NCBI RefSeq assembly: GCF_015278255.1
Contig: NZ_JADIJC010000003.1
Location: forward strand, 62,001 to 126,000
Direction: 5' to 3'
Length of the DNA: 64,000 bases
Source: Microbacterium hibisci
GTDB lineage: Bacteria > Actinomycetota > Actinomycetes > Actinomycetales > Microbacteriaceae
Of this stretch, positions 52,232 through 61,264 are shown piece after piece. The notes under the pieces are model-generated. The model searched no databases, was not told the DNA's origin, and saw only the letters and a program-made list of their open reading frames with translations. Position 1 is the first letter of the stretch, and each line of letters opens with the position of its first letter. The translations under genes and the position numbers were made by a program.

Positions 52232-52558
52232 TCAGGCCTCTCCCGAGTCGCCGCCCTGACGGTCGATCGCCGCCTCCAGGCGCTCGATCTTGCCGTCGAG
52301 CTCGCCCGACCAGCCGGGCCTGATGTCGGCCTTCAGCACGAGCGACACGCGGGATCCGTACGGCGCGACCGCCTCGGTGGCGCGCTTGATGACGTCGAAC
52401 ACCTCGTCCCACTCGCCCTCGATCTCGGTGAACATCGAGGTGGTGCGGTGCGGCAGCCCGCTGTCGCGGACGACGCGCACGGCGGCGGCGACGGCGTCGT
52501 GCACCGATCCGTCGGCGTTGCCGGTGCCGCTGGGAGCGACGGAGAAGGCGACGAGCAT
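52232..52558 (-). CDS. MTH1187 family thiamine-binding protein
   Basis: A 108-residue ferredoxin-like fold protein. MLVAFSVAPSGTG opens the first strand; TTSMFTEIEGEWDEVFDVIK and SRVSLVLKADIRPGW are the family's conserved parts. Relatives bind thiamine or related compounds (DUF77/YkoF-like) and form tetramers; whether they transport, sense or store thiamine is not settled. GGAGG lies 5 nt before the ATG. It is flanked by the MFS and glycosyltransferase-like genes with gaps of 78 and 49 nt. Confidence 0.88.
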   Translation of the reverse strand: MLVAFSVAPSGTGNADGSVHDAVAAAVRVVRDSGLPHRTTSMFTEIEGEWDEVFDVIKRATEAVAPYGSRVSLVLKADIRPGWSGELDGKIERLEAAIDRQGGDSGEA

Positions 52559-52607
52559 GCGAACCTCCGGGTTCTGGGGGATGTCGGGGAGCGACGAGGG
52601 CCGGGTC

Positions 52608-53819
52608 CTACTCTGGCACGCGTGACCGCACCGGCGGCCGCACCCGCACGCGCGCGAGCCGCACGACGACCCACACGAAGAGCACCACGAGCAGCACGTT
52701 CCGCAGCACGAGCATCCAGACCTCCACCGGCCGCAGCACCAGGATCGCGTCGTACCAGAACGGGAAGACGCCCTGCGTGAGCGCCAGGATGACGACGGCG
52801 AGCGCGGCGGGGCGCCACCAGCGCCGCACATCAAGGACCAGGCCGACCACCAGCGGCGCGATCAGCCAGGTCATGTACTGGGGCGACCCGACCTTGTTGA
52901 GCACGATGAAGCCGAGCACGAGCGCGGCGGCGAGCGGGGGGAACAGGGCCGCGAACGTCGCACCGCGCCAGACCTTGACCGCGCCGGTCGCGGCGAGCGC
53001 GAGCATCCCGACCAGCAGCACCGGCGTCATCGCCGCGATCACGGCGTCGACGCCCGGCCCCTGCACCTGGAACGTGATGAGCTCGTCGTCGTGGACGACC
53101 GCCGCCCCCGGATGCCGGGCGACCGCGAGCAGCATGTAGAACGTGCTGACCGGCGCCTCGATCTGCAGGCCGCGCGACGTCTGGTCGCCGACGAATCCGA
53201 GCAGATGCGCACCGCCGCCGGCGAGGAGCACCGCAGCGACGACGATCGCGCTCACCGCTGTTGCGGCGCCGACGATCGCGAGCCGCCGTCGCACCGCGAT
53301 CACGCCGGCGGCGAGGATCGCCGCCGGCCAGACCTTGATCCACGTCGCGACCGCGAGGAGCGCCGATCCCAGCCACGGACGCCCCACGAGCCACAGCGAG
53401 CCCGCCACCGCGAGCGGCACGGTCACGGCGTCGAGACGGAACATCCCGACGCCGCCGAGCGCCAGCGTCGCCGCGAGCCAGAACCACGCCGCGATCAGCC
53501 GGCCGCGTGACCGCCCGCGACCGACGAGCACGGCGAAGGCCGCGGCATCCAGTGCCGTGACGAGCAGCCCCCACACCAGCGTGTAATCGACGAGGGGGTA
53601 GAACACCCCCGTGAGGAGGATCGGCAGGTGCGCCAGGGCCGGGTAGATCCAGTCCTCGGTGATGCCGGGGAACGCCTCGCCGTGGAGGGTCTGCCAGGCC
53701 CACCAGCGGTACAGCTGGCCGACGTCCCACGAGGCGGCGTGATCGTCGACGAAGCCGAGCCAGATGACGACCGCGTGCACGAGGACGAACGCGATCCACA
53801 CCCACGCCCGCCGAGACAC
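52608..53819 (-). CDS. Glycosyltransferase 87-like polytopic membrane protein
   Basis: A 403-residue protein with about ten helices and an acidic loop after the first helix (WLGFVDDHAASWDVGQLYRW), the arrangement of GT-C mannosyltransferases of the GT87 type that use polyprenyl-phosphate mannose. The DD in FVDDHA is a plausible catalytic position. It could act in lipoglycan or glycoprotein synthesis; this is inference. The GTG at 53819 follows a TAGGAT -10 box by 6 nt. No other glycan genes are nearby. Confidence 0.75.
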   Translation of the reverse strand: MSRRAWVWIAFVLVHAVVIWLGFVDDHAASWDVGQLYRWWAWQTLHGEAFPGITEDWIYPALAHLPILLTGVFYPLVDYTLVWGLLVTALDAAAFAVLVGRGRSRGRLIAAWFWLAATLALGGVGMFRLDAVTVPLAVAGSLWLVGRPWLGSALLAVATWIKVWPAAILAAGVIAVRRRLAIVGAATAVSAIVVAAVLLAGGGAHLLGFVGDQTSRGLQIEAPVSTFYMLLAVARHPGAAVVHDDELITFQVQGPGVDAVIAAMTPVLLVGMLALAATGAVKVWRGATFAALFPPLAAALVLGFIVLNKVGSPQYMTWLIAPLVVGLVLDVRRWWRPAALAVVILALTQGVFPFWYDAILVLRPVEVWMLVLRNVLLVVLFVWVVVRLARVRVRPPVRSRVPE

Positions 53820-53825
53820 CTCCCC

Positions 53826-53831
53826 ATCCTA
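53826..53831 (-). promoter_or_regulatory. -10 box of leaderless promoter for GT87-like gene
   Basis: TAGGAT on the minus strand, spacer GGGGAG, then GTG at 53819. The spacer resembles a ribosome-binding site but lies too close to the start to work as one. Confidence 0.5.
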
Positions 53832-53854
53832 GGGACGGCTCGCGAGGCCGCTCG

Positions 53855-54718
53855 TCAGCGGCGCAGCGCCTCGGCGACGGCGCGCGGCAGCGCCTCGGCG
53901 ACGTCCAGCGCCGTGATCGGGCCGTCCGGGAACGCCGGCATGCTCGGCACGCCCGCGATGCTCGCGCCGAGGGCGGCGATCGTTCCCGCCCGCCCGTGCA
54001 GCCACGCCCCGGAGGCGGCGAGCGCCGCCAGGGCCGCGGCATCCGTCGGCTCGTCGCGAGCCATCGCGCCGGCCACGAGCGCGCCGATCACGCCCGCGAG
54101 CACGTCGCCGGTGCCGGCGGTCGCCAGCCACGGCGTGCCCGCCTCGACCGTCGCCGTCCAGCCGTCGGGGGCGGCCACCACCGTCACGGATCCCTTCAGC
54201 AGCACGACCGCCCCGGTCGCCTCCGCCGTCTCCCGCGCGGCCTCCGCGCGATCGGCGGGGCCGTGCCCGAGGCCGAGGGCCGACCGCAGGCGCGCGTGCT
54301 CCCGGTCATGCGGCGTGAGGATCCGCGGCGCGGTGGCCTCTGCGGCGAGGTCGAGCGCTCCCGCGTCCACGACGACGGGGTCGGTGTCGGAGAGGATCGC
54401 GCGGAGCGCGTCGGTGTCGGCCGGAGTGCGGGTCGCGGCATCCGTTCCCGATCCGACGACCCATGCCTGCACGCGCCCGTCGGCCGTCACGGTCTCGGGC
54501 CGGCGCGCGAGCACCATCGCGGAGGGACGGTCGGCCCCGAGGTAGCGCACCATCCCGAGCCCGGTGCGCCACGCGGCCTCGACGCCGAGCACCGCGGCGC
54601 CCGGGTAGGCGTCCGACCCTGTCCGCATGCCCAGCACGCCTCGGGAATACTTGTCGTCGGAGGCCGTGGGCCTCCGCAGGGCGAGCGCGGCGTCGTCACG
54701 CTTCCACGTCCTCACCAT
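53855..54718 (-). CDS. nnrD: ADP/ATP-dependent NAD(P)H-hydrate dehydratase
   Basis: A ribokinase-like metabolite-repair enzyme of 287 residues that dehydrates the damaged (S)-NAD(P)HX back to NAD(P)H. The catalytic loop LATAGTGDVLAGVIGALVAG contains the essential GTGD, and KYSRGVLGMRTGSDAYPGAA is the N-terminal signature. The epimerase half (NnrE), often fused, is absent, so it must be encoded elsewhere. The ATG at 54718 follows a TACTGT -10 box by 6 nt. It is divergent from the Old Yellow Enzyme gene. Confidence 0.92.
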   Translation of the reverse strand: MVRTWKRDDAALALRRPTASDDKYSRGVLGMRTGSDAYPGAAVLGVEAAWRTGLGMVRYLGADRPSAMVLARRPETVTADGRVQAWVVGSGTDAATRTPADTDALRAILSDTDPVVVDAGALDLAAEATAPRILTPHDREHARLRSALGLGHGPADRAEAARETAEATGAVVLLKGSVTVVAAPDGWTATVEAGTPWLATAGTGDVLAGVIGALVAGAMARDEPTDAAALAALAASGAWLHGRAGTIAALGASIAGVPSMPAFPDGPITALDVAEALPRAVAEALRR

Positions 54719-54724
54719 GTGGTC

Positions 54725-54730
54725 ACAGTA
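54725..54730 (-). promoter_or_regulatory. -10 box of leaderless promoter for nnrD
   Basis: TACTGT on the minus strand, spacer GACCAC, then ATG at 54718. Confidence 0.55.
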
Positions 54731-54764
54731 CCCCGCTCCCCCCCGATCAGATCCGGAGACCGCG

Positions 54765-55841
54765 ATGAGCCGCCTGTTCACCCCGCTGACCCTGCGCGAC
54801 GTGACGGTGCGCAACCGTCTGTGGGTGTCGCCGATGTGCCAGTACAGCGCCGTGGACGGCGTGCCCCAGGAGTGGCACCACACGCACCTCGCCCAGTTCG
54901 CGTCGGGCGGCGCCGGTCTCATCGTCGCCGAGGCGACGGCCGTGGCGCCCGAGGGGCGGATCTCGCCCGACGACGCCGGGCTCTGGAACGACGAGCAGCG
55001 CGACGCATGGGCGCCGATCGTCGCCGCGATCCGCCGCCGCGGCGCGGTGGCCGGCGTGCAGCTCGCCCACGCGGGCCGCAAGGCGTCGACGTGGCCGCCG
55101 TTCTCCGACCGCCGGGGCTCGGTCGCCGCCGACGAGGGCGGCTGGACGACCGTCGCCCCCTCCGCCGTCGCGTTCGAGGGCTACGCCGAGCCGGTCGCGC
55201 TCGACCGCGAGGGCATCGAGCGCGTGGTGGCCGACTTCACGGCCGCCGCGCGCCGCGCGATCGAGGCGGGATTCCAGGTGCTCGAGCTCCACGCGGCGCA
55301 CGGCTACCTCCTGCACCAGTTCCTCTCGCCGCTGTCCAACCAGCGCGACGACGAGTACGGCGGCTCTCTCGAGAACCGCGCGCGCCTGCTGCTGCGGGTG
55401 CTGGAGGCGGTGACGGATGCCGCGCCCGGCGCGCCGATCATCGTGCGGTTCTCCGCCACCGACTGGGCGGAGGGCGGCTGGGACCCGGAGGAGACGGTCA
55501 TCGTCGCCCGGTGGGCGGCCGAGCGCGGCGCGGACTTCTTCGACATCTCCAGCGGCGGGCTCGTCGCCCACCAGCAGCTCACGACCGGACCTGGCTACCA
55601 GGTGCCGCTCGCGTCGCGCATCCGGCGCGAGGCCGGCGTGCCCGTGAACGCCGTCGGCATGATCGACGACGCGGCGCACGCCGAGCGCGTGCTCGCCGAC
55701 GACGACGCCGACGCGGTCATGTCGGGCCGCGAGTGGCTCCGCGACCCGCACTACGGCCTGCGCGCGGCTTCCGAGCTCGGCGCCGACATCGACTACTGGC
55801 CCGCCCAGTACCTCCGCGCGCGCCCGGTGGCCCGGGCCTGA
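54765..55841 (+). CDS. Old Yellow Enzyme family NADH:flavin oxidoreductase (YqjM-like)
   Basis: An FMN-dependent ene-reductase of 358 residues. The N-terminal VSPMCQYSA carries the cysteine that tunes the flavin in YqjM-type enzymes; the substrate-binding pair is in LELHAAHGYLLHQFLSPLSN, and DDEYGGSLENRARLLL is the classic OYE stretch. It reduces activated C=C bonds; the physiological substrate is unknown. GGAG lies 6 nt before the ATG, so this gene, unlike nnrD opposite, has a conventional leader. A repeat element follows its stop codon. Confidence 0.93.
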   Translation: MSRLFTPLTLRDVTVRNRLWVSPMCQYSAVDGVPQEWHHTHLAQFASGGAGLIVAEATAVAPEGRISPDDAGLWNDEQRDAWAPIVAAIRRRGAVAGVQLAHAGRKASTWPPFSDRRGSVAADEGGWTTVAPSAVAFEGYAEPVALDREGIERVVADFTAAARRAIEAGFQVLELHAAHGYLLHQFLSPLSNQRDDEYGGSLENRARLLLRVLEAVTDAAPGAPIIVRFSATDWAEGGWDPEETVIVARWAAERGADFFDISSGGLVAHQQLTTGPGYQVPLASRIRREAGVPVNAVGMIDDAAHAERVLADDDADAVMSGREWLRDPHYGLRAASELGADIDYWPAQYLRARPVARA

Positions 55842-56041
55842 TCCCGGTCGTCGAGCGAGCGAGGAACGAGCGAGACCGGTGCCCCGGCGCTCGCCTGTCC
55901 CGGTCGTTGAGCGAGCGAGACCGGTCGCCCGACACGCGCGATCCCGGCCGTTGAGCGAGCGAGGAACGAGCGAGACGAAACGCCCTGAGCCATCTCGCAG
56001 GCTCAGGGCGTTTCGTCCCACTTCGCTCGCTCAACGAGCGG
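55842..56041. repeat. REP-type repeat cluster with long hairpin
   Basis: Three forward copies of a CCCGGTCGTTGAGCGAGCGA-type unit (55842-55880, 55899-55925, 55942-55982), two of them with AACGAGCGAGAC. The third runs into a perfect 16-bp inverted repeat (55976-55991 with 56000-56015, arms CGAAACGCCCTGAGCC) with an 8-nt loop. The right arm is followed by an inverted partial copy (CGCTCGCTCAACGAGCGG). It fills the convergent gap between the OYE and HlyC-type genes. Confidence 0.9.
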
Positions 56042-56048
56042 AGATGCG

Positions 56049-57107
56049 TCAGAACATCCGGCGCCGCGTGGCGTCCTGCACCTCGCCGATGAGCTCCTCG
56101 ATGATGTCCTCCAGGAACAGCACCGCCGTGATGTCGCCGGCCTCGTTGCGCACCTGCGCGAGGTGACGGCCCGCGCGGCGCATCAGCGCCAGGGCGTCCT
56201 CGAGGTCGGTGGACTCGAGCACCGGCACCATGTGGTGGATGCGCTTGGTGGGGATCTGACGCGCGACATCGGTCGCGGCATCCGGTCCCTCGGCCGCCCG
56301 CAGGATGTCCTTGAGGTGGACGTACCCGAGCGGCACGTGCGTCTCGTCGACGATCACGTAGCGCGAGAAGCCGTGCTTGGCGACGGCGCGTTCGATCTCG
56401 TCGGGCGTCGTGGTCTCGGGGAGCGTCACCAGCTGCGACAGCGGCACCGCGATGTCGGCGGCCTTCTTGTCGGTGAACTCCAACGCGGCCGACACCGTGC
56501 CGGCGGCATCGTCGAGCACGCCCTCGATGCGCGACTGGTTCACGATCGTCGCGACCTCCTCGAGCGTGAACGTCGAGGCGGCCTCGTCCTTCGGCTCGAC
56601 GCGGAACAGGCGCACGATGTGGTTCGCGATCCAGTTCAGCGTGACGATCACCGGGTGGAAGACCTTCGACACCCACACCAGCGGAGTCGCGAGCATCAGC
56701 ACCGCGCGGTCGGGCACCGAGAAGGCGAGGTTCTTCGGCACCATCTCGCCGAACACGACGTGGAGGTACGACACCAGGAGGAGCGCGATGGCGAAGGCGA
56801 TGCCGTCGACCACTCCCTCCGACCAGCCTGTGAGGCCGAGCGGCTCGGCGAGGAGGTGGTGGATCGCGGGCTCGGAGACATTCAGGATCAGCAGCGAGCA
56901 GATCGTGATGCCGAGCTGGCTCGTCGCCAGCATGAGCGTCGCGTGCTCCATCGCGTAGAGCGCGGTCTTGGCCGACCGGGAGCCTTTCTCGGCGAGCGGC
57001 TCGATCTGCGACCGGCGCGCGGAGATGACGGCGAACTCGGCGCCGACGAAGAAGGCGTTGGCGATGAGGAGCACCACCAGCCAGGCGATTCCTGCCCAGT
57101 CGTTCAT
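56049..57107 (-). CDS. CNNM/HlyC-type membrane protein with CBS domains (short paralogue)
   Basis: A 352-residue protein of the hemolysin-related family. An N-terminal DUF21/CNNM membrane domain (AIVLLIANAFFVGAEFAVIS-like helix, then ATSQLGITICSLLILNVSE and HVVFGEMVPKNLAFS) is followed by a pair of CBS domains (FSRYVIVDETHVPLGYVHLK onward). The C-terminal CorC_HlyC transport-associated domain seen in the upstream paralogue is absent. Such proteins work in magnesium or cobalt export; 'hemolysin' is a historical label. The ATG overlaps the stop codon of the upstream paralogue by 4 nt. Confidence 0.92.
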   Translation of the reverse strand: MNDWAGIAWLVVLLIANAFFVGAEFAVISARRSQIEPLAEKGSRSAKTALYAMEHATLMLATSQLGITICSLLILNVSEPAIHHLLAEPLGLTGWSEGVVDGIAFAIALLLVSYLHVVFGEMVPKNLAFSVPDRAVLMLATPLVWVSKVFHPVIVTLNWIANHIVRLFRVEPKDEAASTFTLEEVATIVNQSRIEGVLDDAAGTVSAALEFTDKKAADIAVPLSQLVTLPETTTPDEIERAVAKHGFSRYVIVDETHVPLGYVHLKDILRAAEGPDAATDVARQIPTKRIHHMVPVLESTDLEDALALMRRAGRHLAQVRNEAGDITAVLFLEDIIEELIGEVQDATRRRMF

Positions 57108-58435
57108 CGGCCATCACCTCCTTCCGTCGCGTCTTCGTGGGGCATCGGCGTGGGCGTGAAGCGCACGCGGTCCACACGGCGCCCCTCCATGCGCTGCACC
57201 TCGATGGTGCCGTCCTCGATCTCGACGCTGTCGCCCACGGCGGGGATGCGCTCGAGCACGCTCATGATGTAGCCCCCGACGGTGTCGTAGACATCGCCCT
57301 CGGGGATGCGGATGCCGGTGCGGTCGCGCACCTCGTCGGGCCGCAGCTCGCCGGGGAAGATGACCGTGTCGTCCACCCGCACGATGCCCGCGCGGCGGCG
57401 GTCGTGCTCGTCGAGCACCTCGCCCACGATCTCTTCGACGAGGTCTTCGAGCGTGACCACGCCCGCGGTGCCGCCGTACTCGTCGACGACCACGGCCATC
57501 TGATAGCCGCGGGCGCGCAGCTCGGCCACGAGCACGTCCAGGTGCACCGCCTCGGGGAAGCGCAGCGGCTCGGTGGCGAGCGCCGCGGCGGGCACGTCGG
57601 AGCGCCGTTCGCGCGGCACGCCCACGGCGGCCTTGAGGTGCACGATGCCGGTGATGTCGTCCATCGACTCGCCGTACACCGGGAACCGGCTGTGCCCGGT
57701 GCGCCGGGCCAGCTGGATGACGTCCTCGGCCGAGTCGTCGGCGGCGAGCGCGTGGATGCTCGGGCGCGGCGTCATGACGTCGGCGGCGGACAGGCGCGCG
57801 AAGGTGAGGCTGCGGTCGAGGAGCGATGCGGTGTCCTCCTCGAGCACACCGGCGATCGCGGACCGGCGGACGAGGCTCGACAGCTCCTCCGCCGTGCGCG
57901 CGCCCGAGAGCTCTTCCTTCGGCTCGATGCCGACGGCCCGCAGCACGCCGTTCGCACTGCCGTTGAGCACCGCGATCGCGGGGCGGAACACGGTGGTGAA
58001 CGCCACCTGGAAGGGCATGACGAGCTTGGCGGTCTGCCGCGGGACGGCGAGCGCGAAGTTCTTCGGCACGAGCTCGCCGATGATCATCGAGAAGACGGTC
58101 GCGATCGAGACGCCGATGACGGCGGCGAGGGGGCGCGAGACGCCCTCCGGGATGCCCCACGCGTCGAAGACCGGTGCGAGGAGGTTCGAGATCGCCGGCT
58201 CCATCGTGTAGCCGGTGAGGAGCGTCGTCAGCGTGATGCCCAGCTGCGCGCTCGACAGGTGCGTCGAGGTGATGCGCAGCGCGCTGATCGTCAGCGACAG
58301 GCGGCTCTCGCCGGCGGCCTGGCGGGCCTCGAGGTCTGCCCGGTCGAGGTTCACCAGAGCGAACTCGCTGGCGACGAACAGGCCGGTCCCGATGGTGAGC
58401 AGAAGCCCCACGCCCAACATGACGTAATCCATCAC
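57104..58435 (-). CDS. CNNM/HlyC-type membrane protein with CBS and CorC domains (long paralogue)
   Basis: A 443-residue paralogue of its neighbour. The CNNM domain (LFVASEFALVNLDRADLEAR; HLSSAQLGITLTTLLTGYT) and CBS pair (FPVYGESMDDITGIVHLKAA; YQMAVVVDEYGGTAGVVTLE) are followed by a CorC_HlyC domain (about residues 350-430, starting DTVIFPGELRPDEVRD). Two adjacent members, one with and one without the C-terminal domain, are common in actinobacteria and may form a hetero-oligomer. GGGGGTGAC lies upstream of the start. The two genes overlap (ATGA). Confidence 0.92.
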   Translation of the reverse strand: MMDYVMLGVGLLLTIGTGLFVASEFALVNLDRADLEARQAAGESRLSLTISALRITSTHLSSAQLGITLTTLLTGYTMEPAISNLLAPVFDAWGIPEGVSRPLAAVIGVSIATVFSMIIGELVPKNFALAVPRQTAKLVMPFQVAFTTVFRPAIAVLNGSANGVLRAVGIEPKEELSGARTAEELSSLVRRSAIAGVLEEDTASLLDRSLTFARLSAADVMTPRPSIHALAADDSAEDVIQLARRTGHSRFPVYGESMDDITGIVHLKAAVGVPRERRSDVPAAALATEPLRFPEAVHLDVLVAELRARGYQMAVVVDEYGGTAGVVTLEDLVEEIVGEVLDEHDRRRAGIVRVDDTVIFPGELRPDEVRDRTGIRIPEGDVYDTVGGYIMSVLERIPAVGDSVEIEDGTIEVQRMEGRRVDRVRFTPTPMPHEDATEGGDGR

Positions 58436-58643
58436 ACGTCACCCCCGTTCGTTCGGGAGGAGGGTCGGTGGGGCGATCGTCTGCAACTAGGAGGGTCGTC
58501 CATCGTGCGGACCAGTCTACGGCAGGTGTCTTCCGCTCGTAGCGGCCGTACCCGTGCGCGAAGCCCGAGCCGCCGTCATCCGAGAACCGCGCCCGCTGTC
58601 AACCCCCTCCGCGGATCTCTCGGGCGCGCCGCACGCTCGGGGC
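58436..58643. other. Divergent intergenic region between CNNM and YihY genes
   Basis: 208 bases with no supported gene. No strong -10 hexamer stands out for the YihY gene. Two short GC-rich inverted repeats of doubtful meaning are present. Confidence 0.35.
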
Positions 58644-59762
58644 ATGACCGACACGAGCGCCGACCGGCGGACGGACCCCCGCAACGCTCCCTCCCCCGAG
58701 CACCCCGACAAGCCCGACACCCCGCGCGAGATCGAGAAGCGCTCCTGGAAGTACGTCTTCGTGAAGACCGCCCGGGAGTTCTCCTCCGACGAGTGCACCG
58801 ACATCGCCGCCGCGCTCACGTACTACTCCGTGCTGGCGATCTTCCCCGGACTCGTCGCGGTGTTCTCGATCTTCGGGCTGATCGCCGGGAACGGGCAGGC
58901 CACCGACGCGATCCTCGGGGTCGTCGAGTCCGCCTCGCCCGAGACCGCGCAGACGCTGCGCGGCCCTCTCGAGCAGCTCGCGGACTCCCCCGCCGCCGGC
59001 TGGGGCCTCGTCCTCGGCCTTCTGCTGGCCATCTGGTCGGCGTCGGGGTACGTCGCGGCGTTCAGCCGCGCCATGAACCGCGTCTACGAGATCGCGGAGG
59101 GCCGTCCGTTCTGGAAGCTCAAGCCGGCTCAGCTGCTCATCACGATCATCGGCGTGGTGCTGATCGTCGTGGCACTGGTCATCCTCGTGGTCTCGGGGCC
59201 GGTCGCCGACGCCGTGGGCTCTGCCCTCGGGCTCGGCGAGGTCGCCACGACGGTGTGGGAGATCGTGAAGTGGCCGGTGCTGCTGCTGATCGTCGTGCTG
59301 ATGGTGGCGATCCTCTACTACGCGACGCCCAACGCCAAGCAGCCCAAGTTCCGGTGGGTGAGCCTGGGCTCGCTCCTGGCGATCCTCACCCTCGTCATCG
59401 CCTCCGTCGCCTTCGGCGTCTACGTCGCGAACTTCTCCAACTACGACCGCACGTACGGGTCGCTGGCAGGCGTGATCATCTTCCTGCTGTGGCTGTGGAT
59501 CGCCAACATCGCGCTGCTGTTCGGCGCCGAATTCGACGCTGAACTCGAGCGCGGCCGCCAGCTGCAGGCGGGCATCGCGGCCGAGGAGGACATCCAGCTG
59601 CCGCCGCGCGACACGCGCAAGAGCGACAAGGCCGAGGAGAAGGAGAAGAAGGACGTCGAGCAGGGCCGTCGCATCCGCCTGGAGCACGAGGACGAGGACG
59701 AGAAGGACGACGATCGGACGGATCGCGACCGCGAGGGCGATCGCGCGACGAGGAAGCGATGA
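58644..59762 (+). CDS. YihY/BrkB family membrane protein with charged C-terminal tail
   Basis: A 372-residue inner-membrane protein with six helices. KTAREFSSDECTDIAAALTY and YYSVLAIFPGLVAVFSIFGL are the family's N-terminal signature, with SASGYVAAFSRAMNRVYE and LLFGAEFDAELERG also typical. Old annotations as 'ribonuclease BN' are wrong; relatives have been linked to virulence or envelope function. The last ~75 residues are highly charged (KAEEKEKKDVEQGRRIRLEH and onward), an addition absent from short family members. The stop codon overlaps the terminator hairpin by 2 nt. Confidence 0.9.
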   Translation: MTDTSADRRTDPRNAPSPEHPDKPDTPREIEKRSWKYVFVKTAREFSSDECTDIAAALTYYSVLAIFPGLVAVFSIFGLIAGNGQATDAILGVVESASPETAQTLRGPLEQLADSPAAGWGLVLGLLLAIWSASGYVAAFSRAMNRVYEIAEGRPFWKLKPAQLLITIIGVVLIVVALVILVVSGPVADAVGSALGLGEVATTVWEIVKWPVLLLIVVLMVAILYYATPNAKQPKFRWVSLGSLLAILTLVIASVAFGVYVANFSNYDRTYGSLAGVIIFLLWLWIANIALLFGAEFDAELERGRQLQAGIAAEEDIQLPPRDTRKSDKAEEKEKKDVEQGRRIRLEHEDEDEKDDDRTDRDREGDRATRKR

Positions 59763-59789
59763 CGGATGCCGGGGGTCGCGGCATCCGTC
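59761..59789. terminator. Shared terminator of convergent YihY and guaB1 genes
   Basis: 11-bp perfect arms (GACGGATGCCG and its complement) with a 7-nt loop. It starts within the YihY stop codon and ends 4 nt before the guaB1 stop codon, so it can act on both strands. Confidence 0.75.
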
Positions 59790-59792
59790 CCC

Positions 59793-61250
59793 TCACCAGC
59801 TGACCGGCAGCGCCTTGCCCTCTTCGTAGCCGGCAGCGGACTGCAGGCCGACGCGGGCGCGGTCGTGGAACTCGGCCACCGTCGAGGCGCCGGCGTACGT
59901 GAACGACGACCGGACGCCCGAGGTGATCATGTCGAGCAGGTCCTCCAGGCCCGGCCGCAGCGGGTCGAGGTAGATCTTCGACGACGAGATGCCCTCGGCG
60001 AACAGCTCCTTGCGCGCGAGCTCGTAGGGGTCGAGCCGGCCGAACCGCTCGTGCACGGCCTTGGTCGAGGCCATGCCCCACGACTCCTTGTAGGCGCGGC
60101 CGGCCTCGTCGACCTGCAGCTCGCCGGGAGCCTCGATCGTGCCGGCGAACCACGAGCCGATCATGACGGATGCCGCACCCGCCGCCAGCGCGAGCGCGAC
60201 GTCGCGCGGGTACCGGACGCCGCCGTCGGCCCACACGTGAGCTCCCATCACGCGGGCTGCCTCGGCCGTCTCGAGCACCGCGGAGAACTGCGGACGCCCG
60301 ACGGCGGTCATCATGCGCGTGGTGCACATCGCGCCGGGGCCGACGCCCACCTTGAGGATGTTCGCGCCGGCCGACACGAGATCGTGGACGCCCTCCGCGC
60401 TGACGATGTTGCCGGCCGCGATCGGGATGCCGAGGTCCAGGTCGGCGACCGCGCGCAGGGCGCGGAGCATGCCCTCCTGGTGGCCGTGGGCCGTGTCGAC
60501 GACGAGCACGTCGACCCCCGCGGCGGCGAGCGCCTGCGCCTTGGCGGCGACGTCGCCGTTGATGCCGACGGCGGCGGCCACGATGAGGCGTCCCGAGGCG
60601 TCGACGGCGGGCCGGTACAGCGTCGAGCGCAGGGCGCTGCGGCGCGACAGGGTTCCCACGAGGTGCCCGTGGTGCAGCACGCACACCGTCTCGGCCTCGG
60701 CGGCGACGATCACGTCGAACGCGTGGCGCGCGCTCTCGATGTCGTCGGCGTCGACGGATGCCGCACGCCCGCGCGCCAGGTCTCCCAGACGCGCGTCGGG
60801 CAGGGCGGTGCCCAGCCGCGCGGCCGGCACGATGCCGAGGATGCCGTCGGCGTCCACGTGCCCTGCGGAGGCGTCGGCGACGACGATCCCGTGACCGTCG
60901 GTGGGAGGCAGGAGCCGCGCGGCGTCGGCGACAGTGGCCTCGGGCGGCAGCACCAGGGGGGTGTCCCACGCGACCGGCTGCGCCTTGACCCAGCGGATCG
61001 CGGCGTCGAGCTCCTGCAGCGGCATGTCCTGCGGCAGCACCCCGAGTCCGCCGCGCCGGGCGAGGGTGGCGGCCAGGCGCGCCCCCGTGACCGAGTTCAT
61101 GTTCGCCGAGACGAGCGGCAGTGTCGCCGTCGTGCCGTCGTGCGGGGCCAGGTCGACGTCGAGGCGACTCGTGATCGCGGACCGCCTCGGCACGAGGAAC
61201 ACGTCCGAGTAGGTCAGGTCGACGTCGGGGGCTTCGCCGTAGAACTCCAT
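59793..61250 (-). CDS. guaB1: GuaB1 family IMP dehydrogenase-related protein (probable GMP reductase)
   Basis: A 485-residue (beta/alpha)8 barrel with an inserted CBS pair (about residues 95-210). The catalytic cysteine loop is VGVGPGAMCTTRMMTAVGRP, the N-terminal segment is DLTYSDVFLVPRRSAITSR, and the flap region has RKELFAEGISSSKIY. In mycobacteria the GuaB1 group has been shown to be a GMP reductase with CBS domains, converting GMP to IMP, so the usual IMPDH label would be misleading. The ATG at 61250 follows a TACCCT -10 box by 8 nt; an in-frame GTG at 61271 is less likely. Confidence 0.9.
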   Translation of the reverse strand: MEFYGEAPDVDLTYSDVFLVPRRSAITSRLDVDLAPHDGTTATLPLVSANMNSVTGARLAATLARRGGLGVLPQDMPLQELDAAIRWVKAQPVAWDTPLVLPPEATVADAARLLPPTDGHGIVVADASAGHVDADGILGIVPAARLGTALPDARLGDLARGRAASVDADDIESARHAFDVIVAAEAETVCVLHHGHLVGTLSRRSALRSTLYRPAVDASGRLIVAAAVGINGDVAAKAQALAAAGVDVLVVDTAHGHQEGMLRALRAVADLDLGIPIAAGNIVSAEGVHDLVSAGANILKVGVGPGAMCTTRMMTAVGRPQFSAVLETAEAARVMGAHVWADGGVRYPRDVALALAAGAASVMIGSWFAGTIEAPGELQVDEAGRAYKESWGMASTKAVHERFGRLDPYELARKELFAEGISSSKIYLDPLRPGLEDLLDMITSGVRSSFTYAGASTVAEFHDRARVGLQSAAGYEEGKALPVSW

Positions 61251-61258
61251 GACCGCCA

Positions 61259-61264
61259 AGGGTA
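61259..61264 (-). promoter_or_regulatory. -10 box of near-leaderless promoter for guaB1
   Basis: TACCCT on the minus strand with an 8-nt spacer before the ATG at 61250. Confidence 0.45.

Noticed and set aside
58554..58643. Upstream GTG start for the YihY protein at 58554
   Set aside because: It adds 30 residues with no family resemblance; ATG 58644 starts a typical charged N-terminus.
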